DNA of 64,000 bases. Source: CAZFHZ01 sp964519015. Its GTDB lineage: Bacteria > Blakebacterota > Blakebacteria > Blakebacterales > CAYUVJ01. The notes beneath the pieces are model-generated. The model worked only from the letters and a program-made list of their open reading frames with translations, did no database searches and was not told the DNA's origin. A program made the position numbers and the translations under genes. Shown one piece after another: positions 50,262 to 59,739 of this stretch. Numbering within the stretch: the first letter of the stretch is position 1; each line of letters starts with the position of its first letter. The DNA is taken from assembly GCA_964519015.1 (NCBI GenBank), contig CAZFHZ010000001.1:18478-82477 (forward strand), in the 5' to 3' direction.

Positions 50262-51614
50262 TCAACGGTCGTCCGGGTATCCGGGCCTGGACCGGGCCCA
50301 GACCTGGAGGAAGGGGGGACTCAGGTAGAGGTTGCCCCCTACCCGGCCGATCAGGAAGGCCACGGCGGCCAGGGTGGCGCCGCTCAGTTCGAACCGGCCG
50401 ATCCCTACGAGGAGCACCGCGACGATCCCCCCCAGTTCGATCAGGGTGGCCTGGGTGATGGGTCCGGTCCGCCTGGCGTGCACGAGCAGCCCCCGCTGGG
50501 TCGAGAGGAGTACCGCCAGGGCCGGCAACACGGCCAGGACCCGGGCCGGGGGGCGGGCGAAGGCGGCCAGGGCCGGGCTCAGGCCGGAGAGTCCTTCGAA
50601 CCAGAAGCCGACCAGCGGGGTCATGACTACCGCGACGTAGGCGGCGGTGGCCGCCAGACCGAGCCAGAGGGCGAACCGGATCAGTTCACGGGTGTGCTCC
50701 CCCCGCCGTCCCGGTAAAGCGACCATGACCTCCTGGTAGCTCAGGCCGAGGCTGCGGAAGAGGAAGGTGAAAGCGTTGATCACCGGCAGGACGGCCAGGG
50801 AGGCCACCGGGTCGCGCGCTTTCCCCATGAAGAAGGCAACGATGGGATGGGCGGCCAGGCTGATCACCGAGGTCAGAGCCAACGGGTAGTAGAAGTTGGC
50901 TATCCGGCCGAAGCTGAGGGGGAAGTCGCCGGTAGTGAGGTCCCCCTCCCCCGCCAGCAGCCGCCGGACGCTCCCCCGCACCATGATACGGGTGAAGACA
51001 GCTTCGGCGCAGACCGCCGCCGAGAGGGCGGCCGTCCCCACCGAGGCGCCGGGCAATCCGGAGAATCGGGCCAGGAGCAGCCCGGTGGTGGTCACGGTGG
51101 TCAGGCGGACCACCGTACCGTAGGTCACCCGGCGGGTCAACCGGTCGCGGATGAGCAGCCCCTGGTGGAAACGGCGGTAGCCGATCGCTCCCGGCCAGGG
51201 AAGCAGGAGCAGGAGCGCTCCGTGTACCCGGTCCACGACCGGCCCGGGCATGCCCATCACGTGGAAGACGAGCAGGTCGAAGACGGGGGGGAGCACGAAG
51301 AGGACCATGACCAGCGTCATGCTCACATCGAGCAGGTAACTGAAGTCGCGCAGGCGGCGGAAGTTGTGGGCGGAATCGGCCAGCGCAGTGGAGGCGCTCA
51401 TGAGCATGATGACGGGGGCCTCGATCAGCGCCGCGAAGGCGAAGGCCACCCCGAAGGCGGCCAGGTTGGGGGCCGGGTCGGGGAGCCGCGCGATCAGGGC
51501 TGCCAGAAAGGGGCCCTCCAGCGCCATCATCAGCCAGGTGGCGGCCAGGGGGAGCCAGAAGCGCAGGATGAAGGGAGTGCCCAGCCGATCGGCCGGGCGC
51601 GCATCAGCCGTCAA
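50262..51614 (-). CDS. MATE/ANK-like multi-pass membrane transporter
   Basis: A 450-residue protein with about twelve membrane segments. The start is TTG 51614 with AAAGGA close upstream; no ATG fits before the first segment. FILRFWLPLAATWLMMALEGPFLAAL and ALIEAPVIMLMSASTALADSAHNFRRLRDFSY, in parts, are characteristic of a bacterial group in the MATE-like flippase superfamily related to the ANK protein. The substrate is unknown. It lies on the same strand as the DsbA-like gene, 23 bases after its stop. Confidence 0.7.
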   Translation of the reverse strand: MTADARPADRLGTPFILRFWLPLAATWLMMALEGPFLAALIARLPDPAPNLAAFGVAFAFAALIEAPVIMLMSASTALADSAHNFRRLRDFSYLLDVSMTLVMVLFVLPPVFDLLVFHVMGMPGPVVDRVHGALLLLLPWPGAIGYRRFHQGLLIRDRLTRRVTYGTVVRLTTVTTTGLLLARFSGLPGASVGTAALSAAVCAEAVFTRIMVRGSVRRLLAGEGDLTTGDFPLSFGRIANFYYPLALTSVISLAAHPIVAFFMGKARDPVASLAVLPVINAFTFLFRSLGLSYQEVMVALPGRRGEHTRELIRFALWLGLAATAAYVAVVMTPLVGFWFEGLSGLSPALAAFARPPARVLAVLPALAVLLSTQRGLLVHARRTGPITQATLIELGGIVAVLLVGIGRFELSGATLAAVAFLIGRVGGNLYLSPPFLQVWARSRPGYPDDR

Positions 51615-51637
51615 GGATCCTTTCCGGTGCCGGACGC

Positions 51638-52429
51638 TCAGCGCTTCTCCCAGTTCTCCAGGAAGCGGCGGGTGCCCCGCTCCTGGTCGTCCACCAACGC
51701 CTGGAAGATCGAACGGAGCTGCTCGAGCGGGAAGGTCCCGATGACCATCCGGCCGTTCAGGATCATGGTCGGAGTGGAACGGATGCCGTGGCTGAACCGC
51801 TCGCTCGTCTTCTCATACTCCGCCCCGGTGGCGATGATCCGTCCTACGGTCTCCCGCACCCCCGGTTCGGTCAGGGCGGCAGTGACCCCGTGGCGGGCGG
51901 CCAGCTCGCGGCGCCATTCGGGACTGCGCCCCGAGGAGAAGTTCTCCCAGATCTCATCGTGGATCGCCTTGAACTTCTCCGGGTCGTAGGCGGCGATCCA
52001 GGAGAGCTCACACGCCCCGGGGTGGAGGTCCTTCTCGACCACCGTGTTGCAGGTCGCCTCGAGCGGGAAGAACTGGAAGGCCACGTTGATCTTCCCGGCG
52101 AACTCCCCTTCCAGCTGCTGGAACTGTCGATAGAGGTAGAGACAGTCCGGGCAGCGGAAGTCCTGGTAGGCCACGATCCGGATGGGTGCGTCTTCGAAAT
52201 GTTCGGTGGACCGGATCGACCAGCAGGGAGAGATCAGGCTCGGATCGCCGACCAGAGGCAGGCCGAAGAAGTCCTCGACGAAGCCTGCATCGACCGCATC
52301 ACCGCGGACCGCTTGGGTCGCATCGTCGAGGAGCCGCATCCCCCAGGCGCCGATCAGACCGCCGACGACGAAGATGGCCAGGCCGGTGAGCGGAAGTTGC
52401 ATCCGGTCGAACTTGGGCAGGTCGTTCAT
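51638..52429 (-). CDS. Membrane-anchored DsbA-like thiol:disulfide protein
   Basis: A 263-residue protein with one N-terminal membrane anchor (LPLTGLAIFVVGGLIGAWGM), then a periplasmic DsbA-type thioredoxin domain. The active site is FRCPDCLYLY (CPDC), the cis-Pro loop is RSTPTMILNG. A second Cys pair (EATCNTVV and GACELSW) is present, as in other DsbA-like proteins of this type. AAGGAG lies 10 bases before the ATG at 52429. It probably oxidises or isomerises disulfides in secreted proteins. Confidence 0.88.
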   Translation of the reverse strand: MNDLPKFDRMQLPLTGLAIFVVGGLIGAWGMRLLDDATQAVRGDAVDAGFVEDFFGLPLVGDPSLISPCWSIRSTEHFEDAPIRIVAYQDFRCPDCLYLYRQFQQLEGEFAGKINVAFQFFPLEATCNTVVEKDLHPGACELSWIAAYDPEKFKAIHDEIWENFSSGRSPEWRRELAARHGVTAALTEPGVRETVGRIIATGAEYEKTSERFSHGIRSTPTMILNGRMVIGTFPLEQLRSIFQALVDDQERGTRRFLENWEKR

Positions 52430-52494
52430 GAACGATGATCTCCTTCCGGTGGCCGGTCGACCGGCATGATCACACGACCACGGGGGGCCCGCCA

Positions 52495-53415
52495 TCACAA
52501 TCGATCACCCGCCGGGCGCAGCCGGAGCCGAGAGGTGACCGGGTAGTGGTCGCTCGGGTATCGCCCCGCCCGGGCGGTGCGGAGGATGTCCCCCGCGAGC
52601 ACCTCCCAGCTCTCATCCACCAGGATATAGTCGATCTTCTCCCCCCCGGCCCCCCCCTGGAAACCGTGGAACGTACCCACCGAATCGGCTTCGGGGTGGA
52701 CGATCCGGAAGCTGTCGCGCAGACGCGGAGAGGGTGGAGCGGAGAAGCCCTCCGCCCAGGCGCGGTCGCTCTCTCCCCGCAGGTAGCGGAGGGCGGCATT
52801 CTGCTCCCCGGCGTTGAAATCGCCGGTCACGATGACCGGTTCCGGGAAGGTCCGAGCGGCCATCCGGGCGGCCAGCAGCTCGACACTCCGTTCCCGCGAG
52901 GGCTGTGACTGGTGGTCGAGATGCAGGTTGAAGAGGTAGAAGGCGCGGTCGGAGCGGCGGTCGATCAGCCGGACCCAGGTGCTGATGCGGGTGATGCCGT
53001 TCCCCCAGTGCCGGGAGCCGGGCACCCCGGGGGACTCGGAGAACCAGAAGGTCCCCGCCCCGGCCACGGTGAAGCGATCGCGGCGCAGCAGGATGGCGGC
53101 GTGTTCGCCGGCTGAACGGCCGTCGTCGCGGCCCACCCCCACTTCCCCGTACTCGGGCAGCGCCGCCAGGAGCTCGTCGATCTGGAAGCGGAGCGCCTCC
53201 TGCAGACCGATGAGGTCGGGCGCTTCGGACCGCAGCAGCTCCTCCACGATCGGTCGGCGGAGCGCCCAGCGGTCAGGACCGTCCGCGGCGGTCCCGTAGC
53301 GGATATTGAAGGTCATCACACTCAGGGGTTCGGCCGACTGTCCCCGCGCCCCTGGGAGAGTGGACAGGATCAGCAGCAGGCAGGCCAGCAGAGAGAGAAG
53401 GGGGCGGCGCGGCAT
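52495..53415 (-). CDS. Secreted endonuclease/exonuclease/phosphatase-family hydrolase
   Basis: A 306-residue protein from ATG 53415 with a signal peptide (RRPLLSLLACLLLILSTLPGARG). The EEP fold motifs are in order: VMTFNIRYG, DLIGLQEA (metal-binding Glu), NLHLDHQS, VIVTGDFNAG (Asp and Asn) and IDYILVD...YPSDHYPV (Asp-His). Family members cut phosphodiesters or phosphomonoesters of nucleic acids, sphingolipids or inositol phosphates. The substrate is not evident. Confidence 0.9.
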   Translation of the reverse strand: MPRRPLLSLLACLLLILSTLPGARGQSAEPLSVMTFNIRYGTAADGPDRWALRRPIVEELLRSEAPDLIGLQEALRFQIDELLAALPEYGEVGVGRDDGRSAGEHAAILLRRDRFTVAGAGTFWFSESPGVPGSRHWGNGITRISTWVRLIDRRSDRAFYLFNLHLDHQSQPSRERSVELLAARMAARTFPEPVIVTGDFNAGEQNAALRYLRGESDRAWAEGFSAPPSPRLRDSFRIVHPEADSVGTFHGFQGGAGGEKIDYILVDESWEVLAGDILRTARAGRYPSDHYPVTSRLRLRPAGDRL

Positions 53416-53449
53416 CGAACGGCTCCCGGCAGTGAGGGACGGGACGGTC

Positions 53450-55345
53450 TCAGCCGGAATGGTACTCCCGTGGAGGATCGAACGGGAGGGGGGAAGAGGC
53501 CGCCGGAGCGCGAGCGGACTCAGCGACCTGCCTGAGGATATCGTGGTAGGTCGAAGGGAGCTTGCCGAACCGCTGCCGCACGGCCGCCACCGCACCGGCC
53601 CGATCGGGAGCCGCGCGCGCCACCGACCGGGCGGTCTCGACGATCCGCCGGACTCGAGTGGCGACCGCGGTCGCGGCCCGCTCATCCCCCCCGCCGAGTC
53701 GGTCGATGATACGATCTACCTCGCCTGTTTCCAGGTAGAGTCGCAGACACTCCCCTTGCAGGTAGCCGGTCAAGGTGCCGCGGTCGATCACCGGGGGAGC
53801 GGCGTAGGGATCGTGGCGGGCCAGTTCCTCCAGCCGGCGCGCCGTCTCCTTGATGTTGAAGGCATGCGTCCGGAGTACCTCCACGACCCAGGAACCGAGT
53901 CCCCCCCGGGTGAGCGCGACCGCCGCCGGGGGGAGCGGCAGAGGGGTGCCGGGCAGGTCCGCCGCCGGGATCCTGCGAGGAGGACGCGCATCACCCATCA
54001 CCGGAACGAGGGTCTCGAACTCGTCCAGCATGGAGGCGGGGAGCGGCCCTCCGCCGGCCCGGAGGATACACCGCTCGAGCAGGTGGCGGAGTTCGCGGAT
54101 GTTTCCGGGGAAGTCATACTCCTGAAGACGTTCGAGGAAGCCGGCGGTGGGTACGGGTATCGGCAGACCGTTCTCGGAAGCGCCCTGTCTCAGGAAGAGG
54201 GCCGTCAGCCGGGGGATATCCTCCCGCCGCTCCCGCAGCGGTGGGATCCGGATCGGGTAGACATAGAGCCGGTAGAAGAGGTCCTCCCGGAACCGTCCGC
54301 AGCGGACCTCTTCCCGCAGGTCCCCGTTGGTCGCGGCGATGACCCGGACGTCGACCGCTACCGTCCGTGACCCTCCGACCGGCCGGAAGCGTCGTTCCTG
54401 CAGCACCCGGAGCAGACGTCCCTGGACCGTCCAGGGGAGGTTGGAGACCTCGTCGAGGAAGAGCGTCCCGCTGTCGGCCAGTTCGAAGACTCCCTTCCGT
54501 TCCCGGTCGGCACCGGTGAACGCACCGCGGGCATGTCCGAAAAGTTCGCTCTCGATCAGGTTCTCCGGTATCGAGCTGCAGTCCACCTCGATGAAGGGGG
54601 CTTCCCGGCGCGGCCCCAGACGGTGGAGCACCTCGGCCGCCAGCTGTTTCCCCGTGCCGGTCTCCCCCTCCAGGAGTACGGTGCAGGCAGCGGCGGCGAC
54701 GGTCACCAGTTGCCGGTGGAGATCCTGGACGGCGCTCCCCCCTCCCACGATGGTCGCCAGCGCGGGGTACCGATCGCACAGCTCGGCATTCCCGCCCCAA
54801 TGAGCGGTCGCGCAGAGACCGTCGGCGGCAAGACGATCCAGCGTCAGGGAGGTCAGGAAAGCGGTGTCACCGAGCAGTTCGAGCAGAGGGGGGTCCCAGG
54901 GTCGCTCGAGGAAGTTGCGTCCCAGTGCGACCAACCCGTTCACACGACCCGGGGAGACCAGCGGCACCAGGAGTGCAGGGTCGAGTGCACATAACCGGGG
55001 AGGCAGGGAGGAGTCGGTCTCCGCTCCGTCCGCTCCCGGGAAGCGTACCGCGCTCGGGTCGCCCAGGAACCGGTCGGTCCAATCCAATGAGAGGACGAGT
55101 GAACCCGGGTCGTTCCGACCGAGTCCGCAGCGGTGGACACAGTCCAGGCCGGCACCGTTCTCCCCTCGCAGCCAGAGGAGTCCCCAGCGGGCTCCGGTGA
55201 GACCGACGATCGAGGTCAGATAGTCGAACGTGAGCAGCAACGGGTCGCGACCGAGCCGCAACCCATGGCACACTTCGAGCAGCGTCGTCAGCTCGAAGAG
55301 CCGCCGGGCTTGGGCCAGGTCGGACGGAAACGGTCGATCGGGCAC
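53450..55345 (-). CDS. Sigma-54-interacting transcriptional activator with GAF-like sensor and unusual C-terminus
   Basis: About 631 residues from GTG 55345; an earlier in-frame start at 55462 is possible. A GAF-like region fills the N-terminal third (FDYLTSIVGLTGARWGLLWLRG). The AAA+ domain has Walker A GETGTGKQ, the sigma-54 contact loop GAFTGA, Walker B GTLFLDEV and YDFPGNIRELRHLLER. After it there is a candidate DNA-binding segment, VLRTHAFNIKETARRLEEL, and an extra 110-residue helical tail, unlike the short Fis helix of most members. It activates sigma-54 promoters in response to an unknown signal. Confidence 0.88.
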   Translation of the reverse strand: MPDRPFPSDLAQARRLFELTTLLEVCHGLRLGRDPLLLTFDYLTSIVGLTGARWGLLWLRGENGAGLDCVHRCGLGRNDPGSLVLSLDWTDRFLGDPSAVRFPGADGAETDSSLPPRLCALDPALLVPLVSPGRVNGLVALGRNFLERPWDPPLLELLGDTAFLTSLTLDRLAADGLCATAHWGGNAELCDRYPALATIVGGGSAVQDLHRQLVTVAAAACTVLLEGETGTGKQLAAEVLHRLGPRREAPFIEVDCSSIPENLIESELFGHARGAFTGADRERKGVFELADSGTLFLDEVSNLPWTVQGRLLRVLQERRFRPVGGSRTVAVDVRVIAATNGDLREEVRCGRFREDLFYRLYVYPIRIPPLRERREDIPRLTALFLRQGASENGLPIPVPTAGFLERLQEYDFPGNIRELRHLLERCILRAGGGPLPASMLDEFETLVPVMGDARPPRRIPAADLPGTPLPLPPAAVALTRGGLGSWVVEVLRTHAFNIKETARRLEELARHDPYAAPPVIDRGTLTGYLQGECLRLYLETGEVDRIIDRLGGGDERAATAVATRVRRIVETARSVARAAPDRAGAVAAVRQRFGKLPSTYHDILRQVAESARAPAASSPLPFDPPREYHSG

Positions 55346-55498
55346 GATACCCGTTACTCCCTCCACGGGCCGTGGTCGAAGGCGGGTCGTGCGCTCCCTG
55401 GGGATACTACGGTGGGAAACCGGGGGGGTTGCACGGCGGGCCGACCTGCCCGTCGTGTCCACCCCCCCTCTTCCCCGATCGCTCCCGGGCCGACCCGA

Positions 55499-56038
55499 TC
55501 ACTCGGGGGGCGGGAATTCGACCATGCACGGAGTCAGTTCGGCGCGACAGATCATCAATCGCATCGGCAGGATCGGATAGCCGTCCAGCGCCATGCTGAC
55601 CGTCAGGTCGGTTTCGATCCTCTGGAAATTCAGCGCGTAGGTGGCTCCCCGATCGACCAGGCTCTTCACCAACTGATCGGCGAAGTCGACACAGGCGCCG
55701 GTGCCCGGGAGGTCACGCGGCGATGGCTCGCCGATGGTCGGGATCAACCGGACCTGCCGAATCTCGACCAGGTCGGGCCGGGCCTTCATGATGCGGTCGG
55801 CGATCGTATCCGCCCGATCGAAGAGATTCTCCTCTTTCTGGAACTCCCACGCCTCTGCGACCAGAACCGGAGTCAGGGGATCGGTGACCGAATCGAGGAT
55901 CGAGGTGACGTTGGGACCGAGGGTCAACTGGAACACGGCGTCGGGATCCACCGAAGCCGAGTGGTCCAGACCGGTCGGTCCACCGGAACAGGCGACTGCG
56001 AGCAGGCCCGCGGCGGCCAGGGTGAGGATTCGCTTCAT
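55499..56038 (-). CDS. Small lipoprotein of unknown function
   Basis: A 179-residue protein with signal MKRILTLAAAGLLAVAC, whose last Cys is the lipobox residue. The mature part starts SGGPTGLDHSASVDPDAVFQL and has four cysteines, two near the C-terminus (LMICRAELTPCMVEF). I do not recognise the family. A GGAG-like site is weak. It is 153 bases upstream of the sigma-54 activator gene on the same strand and might be controlled separately. Confidence 0.6.
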   Translation of the reverse strand: MKRILTLAAAGLLAVACSGGPTGLDHSASVDPDAVFQLTLGPNVTSILDSVTDPLTPVLVAEAWEFQKEENLFDRADTIADRIMKARPDLVEIRQVRLIPTIGEPSPRDLPGTGACVDFADQLVKSLVDRGATYALNFQRIETDLTVSMALDGYPILPMRLMICRAELTPCMVEFPPPE

Positions 56039-56372
56039 AGGGTACGCTCCAAGCTTGATGTCCGACCTCCCCGGTCGATCCTGGATAAGTCGCGGAAGGC
56101 CCCGATCTGAACCGGACCCGGGGAGTCGTTCCGCACGGACGACGGATGGCAACGATCGTGCCAATGGATTCCGGGAGGCGGTTGCCCGCGTGAAGATGCC
56201 GTTGCGCCGGGTCTCAGTGAGGGTATGCGTTCCGGCGATCGGCCGCCGTTGGGTGGATGTGGGTGGACATATCCCGCACAGCCTGCGGGGCTTCCCGGCA
56301 GCCGCCGGGAAGCCCCGCAGGAGGGTCGACACCCCCGATCACGGATCGGAGGGCGCCTTGATCCATACCCAC
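56039..56372. other. Gap holding one strong hairpin
   Basis: About 330 bases between the small lipoprotein start and the S9 peptidase end. Apart from the hairpin at 56282-56321 I see no gene, tRNA or clear promoter. The lipoprotein promoter must lie in the left part. Confidence 0.6.
56282..56321. terminator. 18-bp hairpin after the S9 peptidase gene
   Basis: A perfect 18-bp GC-rich stem (56282-56299 with 56304-56321, CCTGCGGGGCTTCCCGGC) closes on AGCC. It lies 51 bases after the peptidase stop. There is no T-run, so it may stabilise the transcript end as well as terminate. Confidence 0.65.
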
Positions 56373-58895
56373 CTATCGACCGCGACCTCCCTGCCGCTGG
56401 TCGGCTTCCTGCTGGCGTCGAACCTCCAGCATGTCGACCGGCTGGGAGAAGTCGCCTAGCAGGTACTTGGTGAAGTAGTCGAGCCGGAGCCAGTGGAAGT
56501 AGTCACCCATGTCGCCGTAGCTGTGGCGCTGTCCCGGGAAAACGAACAGGTCGAAGCGCTTGTTGGCCCGGATGAGGGCATTAGCCAGACGCATGGTGTT
56601 GGCCGGGTGGACGTTGTTATCGATGTCCCCGGTGGTGATGAGCAGGTGACCCTTCAGGTTGGCCGCGATCTCCGAGTTCTTGTCGATATCGTACTCGAAG
56701 GCCACGTTCCCGTCCTTGTCGATGATCTCCGTCACCCCATGGTGCTTCTCACTCCACGACTTGTTGTAGACGTTGTTCTCATGGTTGCCGGAGGAGGAGA
56801 CCGCCACCTTGAAGAAATCGGGGAAGATCAACAGGGCTGCGGTGGACATGAAGCCCCCGCCGGAGTGGCCGTAGATACCCACCCGATCGATGTCGATCCA
56901 GGGATTGCGGGCGGCCAGCTGTTCGATGGCCGCTTTCTTGTCGGACAGGCCGTAGTCGCGCAGGTTGCCATAGCCGTAGTTGTGATACCACTTGGAGCGC
57001 TCCGGGTTCCCCCCGCGGTTGCCGACCGTGATGACGATGAACCCGGCCTGGGCCAGCGAGACGTTGCTCGCATTGGTCGAGAAGGACTTGTCCACGCTCT
57101 CGGTCTGCGGCCCGGGGTAGACGTAGGCGATGATCGGATACTTCTTCTTCTCATCGAAGTCGAACGGCTTGTACATGACTCCGTAGAGGTCGGTGATCCC
57201 GTCATCCGCCTTCACCTTGTACGGCTCGGGGAACTGGTAGCCTTCCTCGGTGAGGAGGGAGAGGTCCGCCTCGGCCAGATCGAGCAGTTTCTGCCCGCGG
57301 TTGTCGAAGAGGGCGGCCTTCGGGACGGTGTTCACCCGCGAGTAGTTGTCCACGAACCAGCGGGTCTCCTCGTCCATGTTGGCCGAATGGTTGAAGTCAC
57401 CGGGATTGAGGAGCTGCAGGCCGGTACCGTCCAGCCCGATGCGGTAGAGATGCCGGTAGTAGGGGTCCTCGCCCGCCTCCCGGCCGGTGGCTTCGAAGTA
57501 GAGCAGCCGGCTCTTCTCGTCGATCCCCTCGACACCGCGGCAGTTGAAGGGACCGCGGGTGATCTGGCGCTTGAGGGTCCCGTTGACACCATAGAGGTAG
57601 TAGTGCCCCCAGCCGTCCCGCTCCGACCAGAAGACGATGTCCGTGCCATCGTTGATCAGCTCGGGGCTCTGGGTCTCCACGTAGGTATTCAGCCGTTCGG
57701 CGATCACGACGCGGGACTCGCCGGTGCGGGTGTCGGCCACGCAGATGTCCACCTTGTGCAGGTCCCGGCTCTGCCGTTCGAACCAGATCTGGTCGGCGCG
57801 ACCGCCCAGCCAGATCGAGGCGGAGGGGGCCCCCTGGCGGCGGCGCTGGGTGAGGATGGAGACCGACTGGTCCTTGAACTCGTCGATCGCGATCCTCTGG
57901 CGGCCCTGGGAGGCGACGTCGAAGACCCACATCTCGTACTGGGTGACGTTCTTCTCCCCGGGCATATCGTACTTGTAGGTCTGCAGGGTGGGACGGGGAT
58001 TGGCCAGCGAGTTGATCACCCAGAGGTCTTTCACCTTCCGCTGGTCGGAGCGGGTAGTCGCGAACTTACTCGAATCCCGAGACCAGACCAGCCGGCCGGG
58101 GGATTGCCGGCGGGGCTTCTCCTCCTCCTGCTCCTCCCGATCACCCCCCCCGCCGCCGAATCCGTAGTACTTCACACCATCATCGGTGAGCTGGTGCTCC
58201 ACCACGTCGGTGGTGTCCTGCTTGTCGCGGAACTTGATGAAATCCGCCCACGACATCAGGAAGAGGTTGTACTCCCGGGCGAAGACCACGACCGAGGAGT
58301 CGGGGGAGACCGACCCCCAGCGCGGGGTGGCGGGAGGTTCCTTCCAGTCCGCCAGATGGGTCAGCCGTCGACCCGCCAGGTCGTACTCGAACCGCATGTC
58401 CTCCCGCTTGGGGCGGATGACCTTCCCCTTCTGCGCGGTGTCGGGTTCGGCCGGCTTGGTCGACTGGACCGTGAACTGGATCGCGGTGTCGTTCTTGACG
58501 AACTCGATACTGCGTATCGGCAGGTGGGCGGCGTCATAAGGGTCCTTGGTCTGCCGGCTCAGCTCCGCGGCCATCCAGGCAGGATCGAAGATGGGTGTCT
58601 GGGTCTTGCGGACCGGGTCGACCAGGTTGAAGATCCGTCCCTGCGGGGTCTCCCACATATACCAGAAGCGGTCGCTGTGCTCGAGCCACCTGGCGCCCAC
58701 CGAGGTACTGAAGAGCATCGTGCGCATGCTGGGGGGCGAGAAACGCTCCGCCAGGGCGTAGTTCGCCCTCCTGACCCGGTTGTCCTGGGCACTCGCGTCC
58801 CGGGGGACGAGCAGGGGCAGGACGAGGAGGGTGAGGGCGGCGACCTGGAGGAGGTGGAGTGCCTCCTTCTTGAGGCGGGCGGACCCGGTATACAT
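56373..58895 (-). CDS. S9-family prolyl oligopeptidase/DPP IV-like peptidase
   Basis: An 840-residue exported serine peptidase from ATG 58895, preceded by GGAGG. A signal-like hydrophobic region lies at about 13-32. Residues about 60-560 form the DPP IV-type propeller. The alpha/beta hydrolase domain has VYPGPQTESV, the nucleophile motif GHSGGGF (about Ser678), and the His in FPGQRHSYGDMGDYFHWL. DPP IV homologues remove dipeptides with Pro or Ala at position 2. The enzyme is longer than usual because of a charged insertion (KYYGFGGGGGDREEQEEEKP). Confidence 0.92.
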   Translation of the reverse strand: MYTGSARLKKEALHLLQVAALTLLVLPLLVPRDASAQDNRVRRANYALAERFSPPSMRTMLFSTSVGARWLEHSDRFWYMWETPQGRIFNLVDPVRKTQTPIFDPAWMAAELSRQTKDPYDAAHLPIRSIEFVKNDTAIQFTVQSTKPAEPDTAQKGKVIRPKREDMRFEYDLAGRRLTHLADWKEPPATPRWGSVSPDSSVVVFAREYNLFLMSWADFIKFRDKQDTTDVVEHQLTDDGVKYYGFGGGGGDREEQEEEKPRRQSPGRLVWSRDSSKFATTRSDQRKVKDLWVINSLANPRPTLQTYKYDMPGEKNVTQYEMWVFDVASQGRQRIAIDEFKDQSVSILTQRRRQGAPSASIWLGGRADQIWFERQSRDLHKVDICVADTRTGESRVVIAERLNTYVETQSPELINDGTDIVFWSERDGWGHYYLYGVNGTLKRQITRGPFNCRGVEGIDEKSRLLYFEATGREAGEDPYYRHLYRIGLDGTGLQLLNPGDFNHSANMDEETRWFVDNYSRVNTVPKAALFDNRGQKLLDLAEADLSLLTEEGYQFPEPYKVKADDGITDLYGVMYKPFDFDEKKKYPIIAYVYPGPQTESVDKSFSTNASNVSLAQAGFIVITVGNRGGNPERSKWYHNYGYGNLRDYGLSDKKAAIEQLAARNPWIDIDRVGIYGHSGGGFMSTAALLIFPDFFKVAVSSSGNHENNVYNKSWSEKHHGVTEIIDKDGNVAFEYDIDKNSEIAANLKGHLLITTGDIDNNVHPANTMRLANALIRANKRFDLFVFPGQRHSYGDMGDYFHWLRLDYFTKYLLGDFSQPVDMLEVRRQQEADQRQGGRGR

Positions 58896-59011
58896 GATGT
58901 GATCCTCCTGTTGCGCGGAACCTGAGCGTGTGTGGTCATCGACTCTATCCCGGGATACCACTCCGGGGGAACCTGTATTCACGTCCGGAGGGGCCGCCGT
59001 CCCGGGCCGGT

Positions 59012-59644
59012 TCAGGCGGATCCGCCCGAAGCGTTGCGGACCACCATGAAGGTCAGATCGTCCTCGAAGCCGCTCGCCCGTTCCGGGGACCCGCGCCAGG
59101 CGGCCAGTTCCTGCGGGAAGTAGCCGATCATGCGCCCGCCTGACACCAGCTCCATCGGAGCCCCGCGGGAACCCTGCCAGAGCAGCATGGGGGGGGGCGC
59201 CGCCCCGGCGAACCGGAGGGTGCGGCGGTCGGGGGAGATCCAGGCCACGGCCGCGGTAACGAACTGGAACTCGAGCTGGTCGTGCAGGACCCGGTTCATC
59301 GCCGTCAGGAGGCTCCCCGGGTCGGAGTCGACCACCAGCTCCCGGATGAAAGCGACATGGACCATCGAGGCGATGATCGCGGCGGGCACGCCATGCCCCG
59401 ACGCATCCGCCAGGATGAGCAGCACCGAACCGTCCGGGAGGATCTCCCGGCCAAAGTAGTCCCCCGCCACCAGTTCCATGGGGATGTAGCGGGATTCCAG
59501 TTCCAGGCCCTCGATGCTCGGGGAGCCGGCCGGCAGGACCGCCCGCTGTATGCGCCGCGCGGTCTCGAGCTCTTCCTGGATCCGGACGACCCGCACCTCA
59601 TTGCCGATGAAGCGGCGCTGAACGACCCATGCGGTCGGGTGCAT
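59012..59644 (-). CDS. SpoIIE-type phosphatase, apparently shortened
   Basis: About 210 residues from ATG 59644; a GTG at 59686 is possible. QEELETARRIQRAVLP is the linker helix and VAGDYFG, ADASGHGVPAAIIASMVH and EDDLTFMVVRN are SpoIIE/PP2C motifs. Between GGRMIGYFP and FEDDLTF the family normally has about 60 residues with a YTDGv.Ea metal-binding motif; here only about 16 remain. This may be an internal deletion leaving an inactive or altered phosphatase. No sensor domain is attached. It is divergent from mprF. Confidence 0.7.
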   Translation of the reverse strand: MHPTAWVVQRRFIGNEVRVVRIQEELETARRIQRAVLPAGSPSIEGLELESRYIPMELVAGDYFGREILPDGSVLLILADASGHGVPAAIIASMVHVAFIRELVVDSDPGSLLTAMNRVLHDQLEFQFVTAAVAWISPDRRTLRFAGAAPPPMLLWQGSRGAPMELVSGGRMIGYFPQELAAWRGSPERASGFEDDLTFMVVRNASGGSA

Positions 59645-59739
59645 CCGGGAGCCCGGAGTGTATGCTAGTGGTGTAGGAGCGACCACTCAAGGTACGGCCG
59701 ATCCCCGGGACCGACCGGGGGAGCCGGAAAGGTGGTGGT

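Noticed and set aside
56493..58925. 810-residue plus-strand open frame opposite the S9 peptidase
   Set aside because: The minus strand encodes a complete DPP IV-like peptidase with its catalytic motifs.
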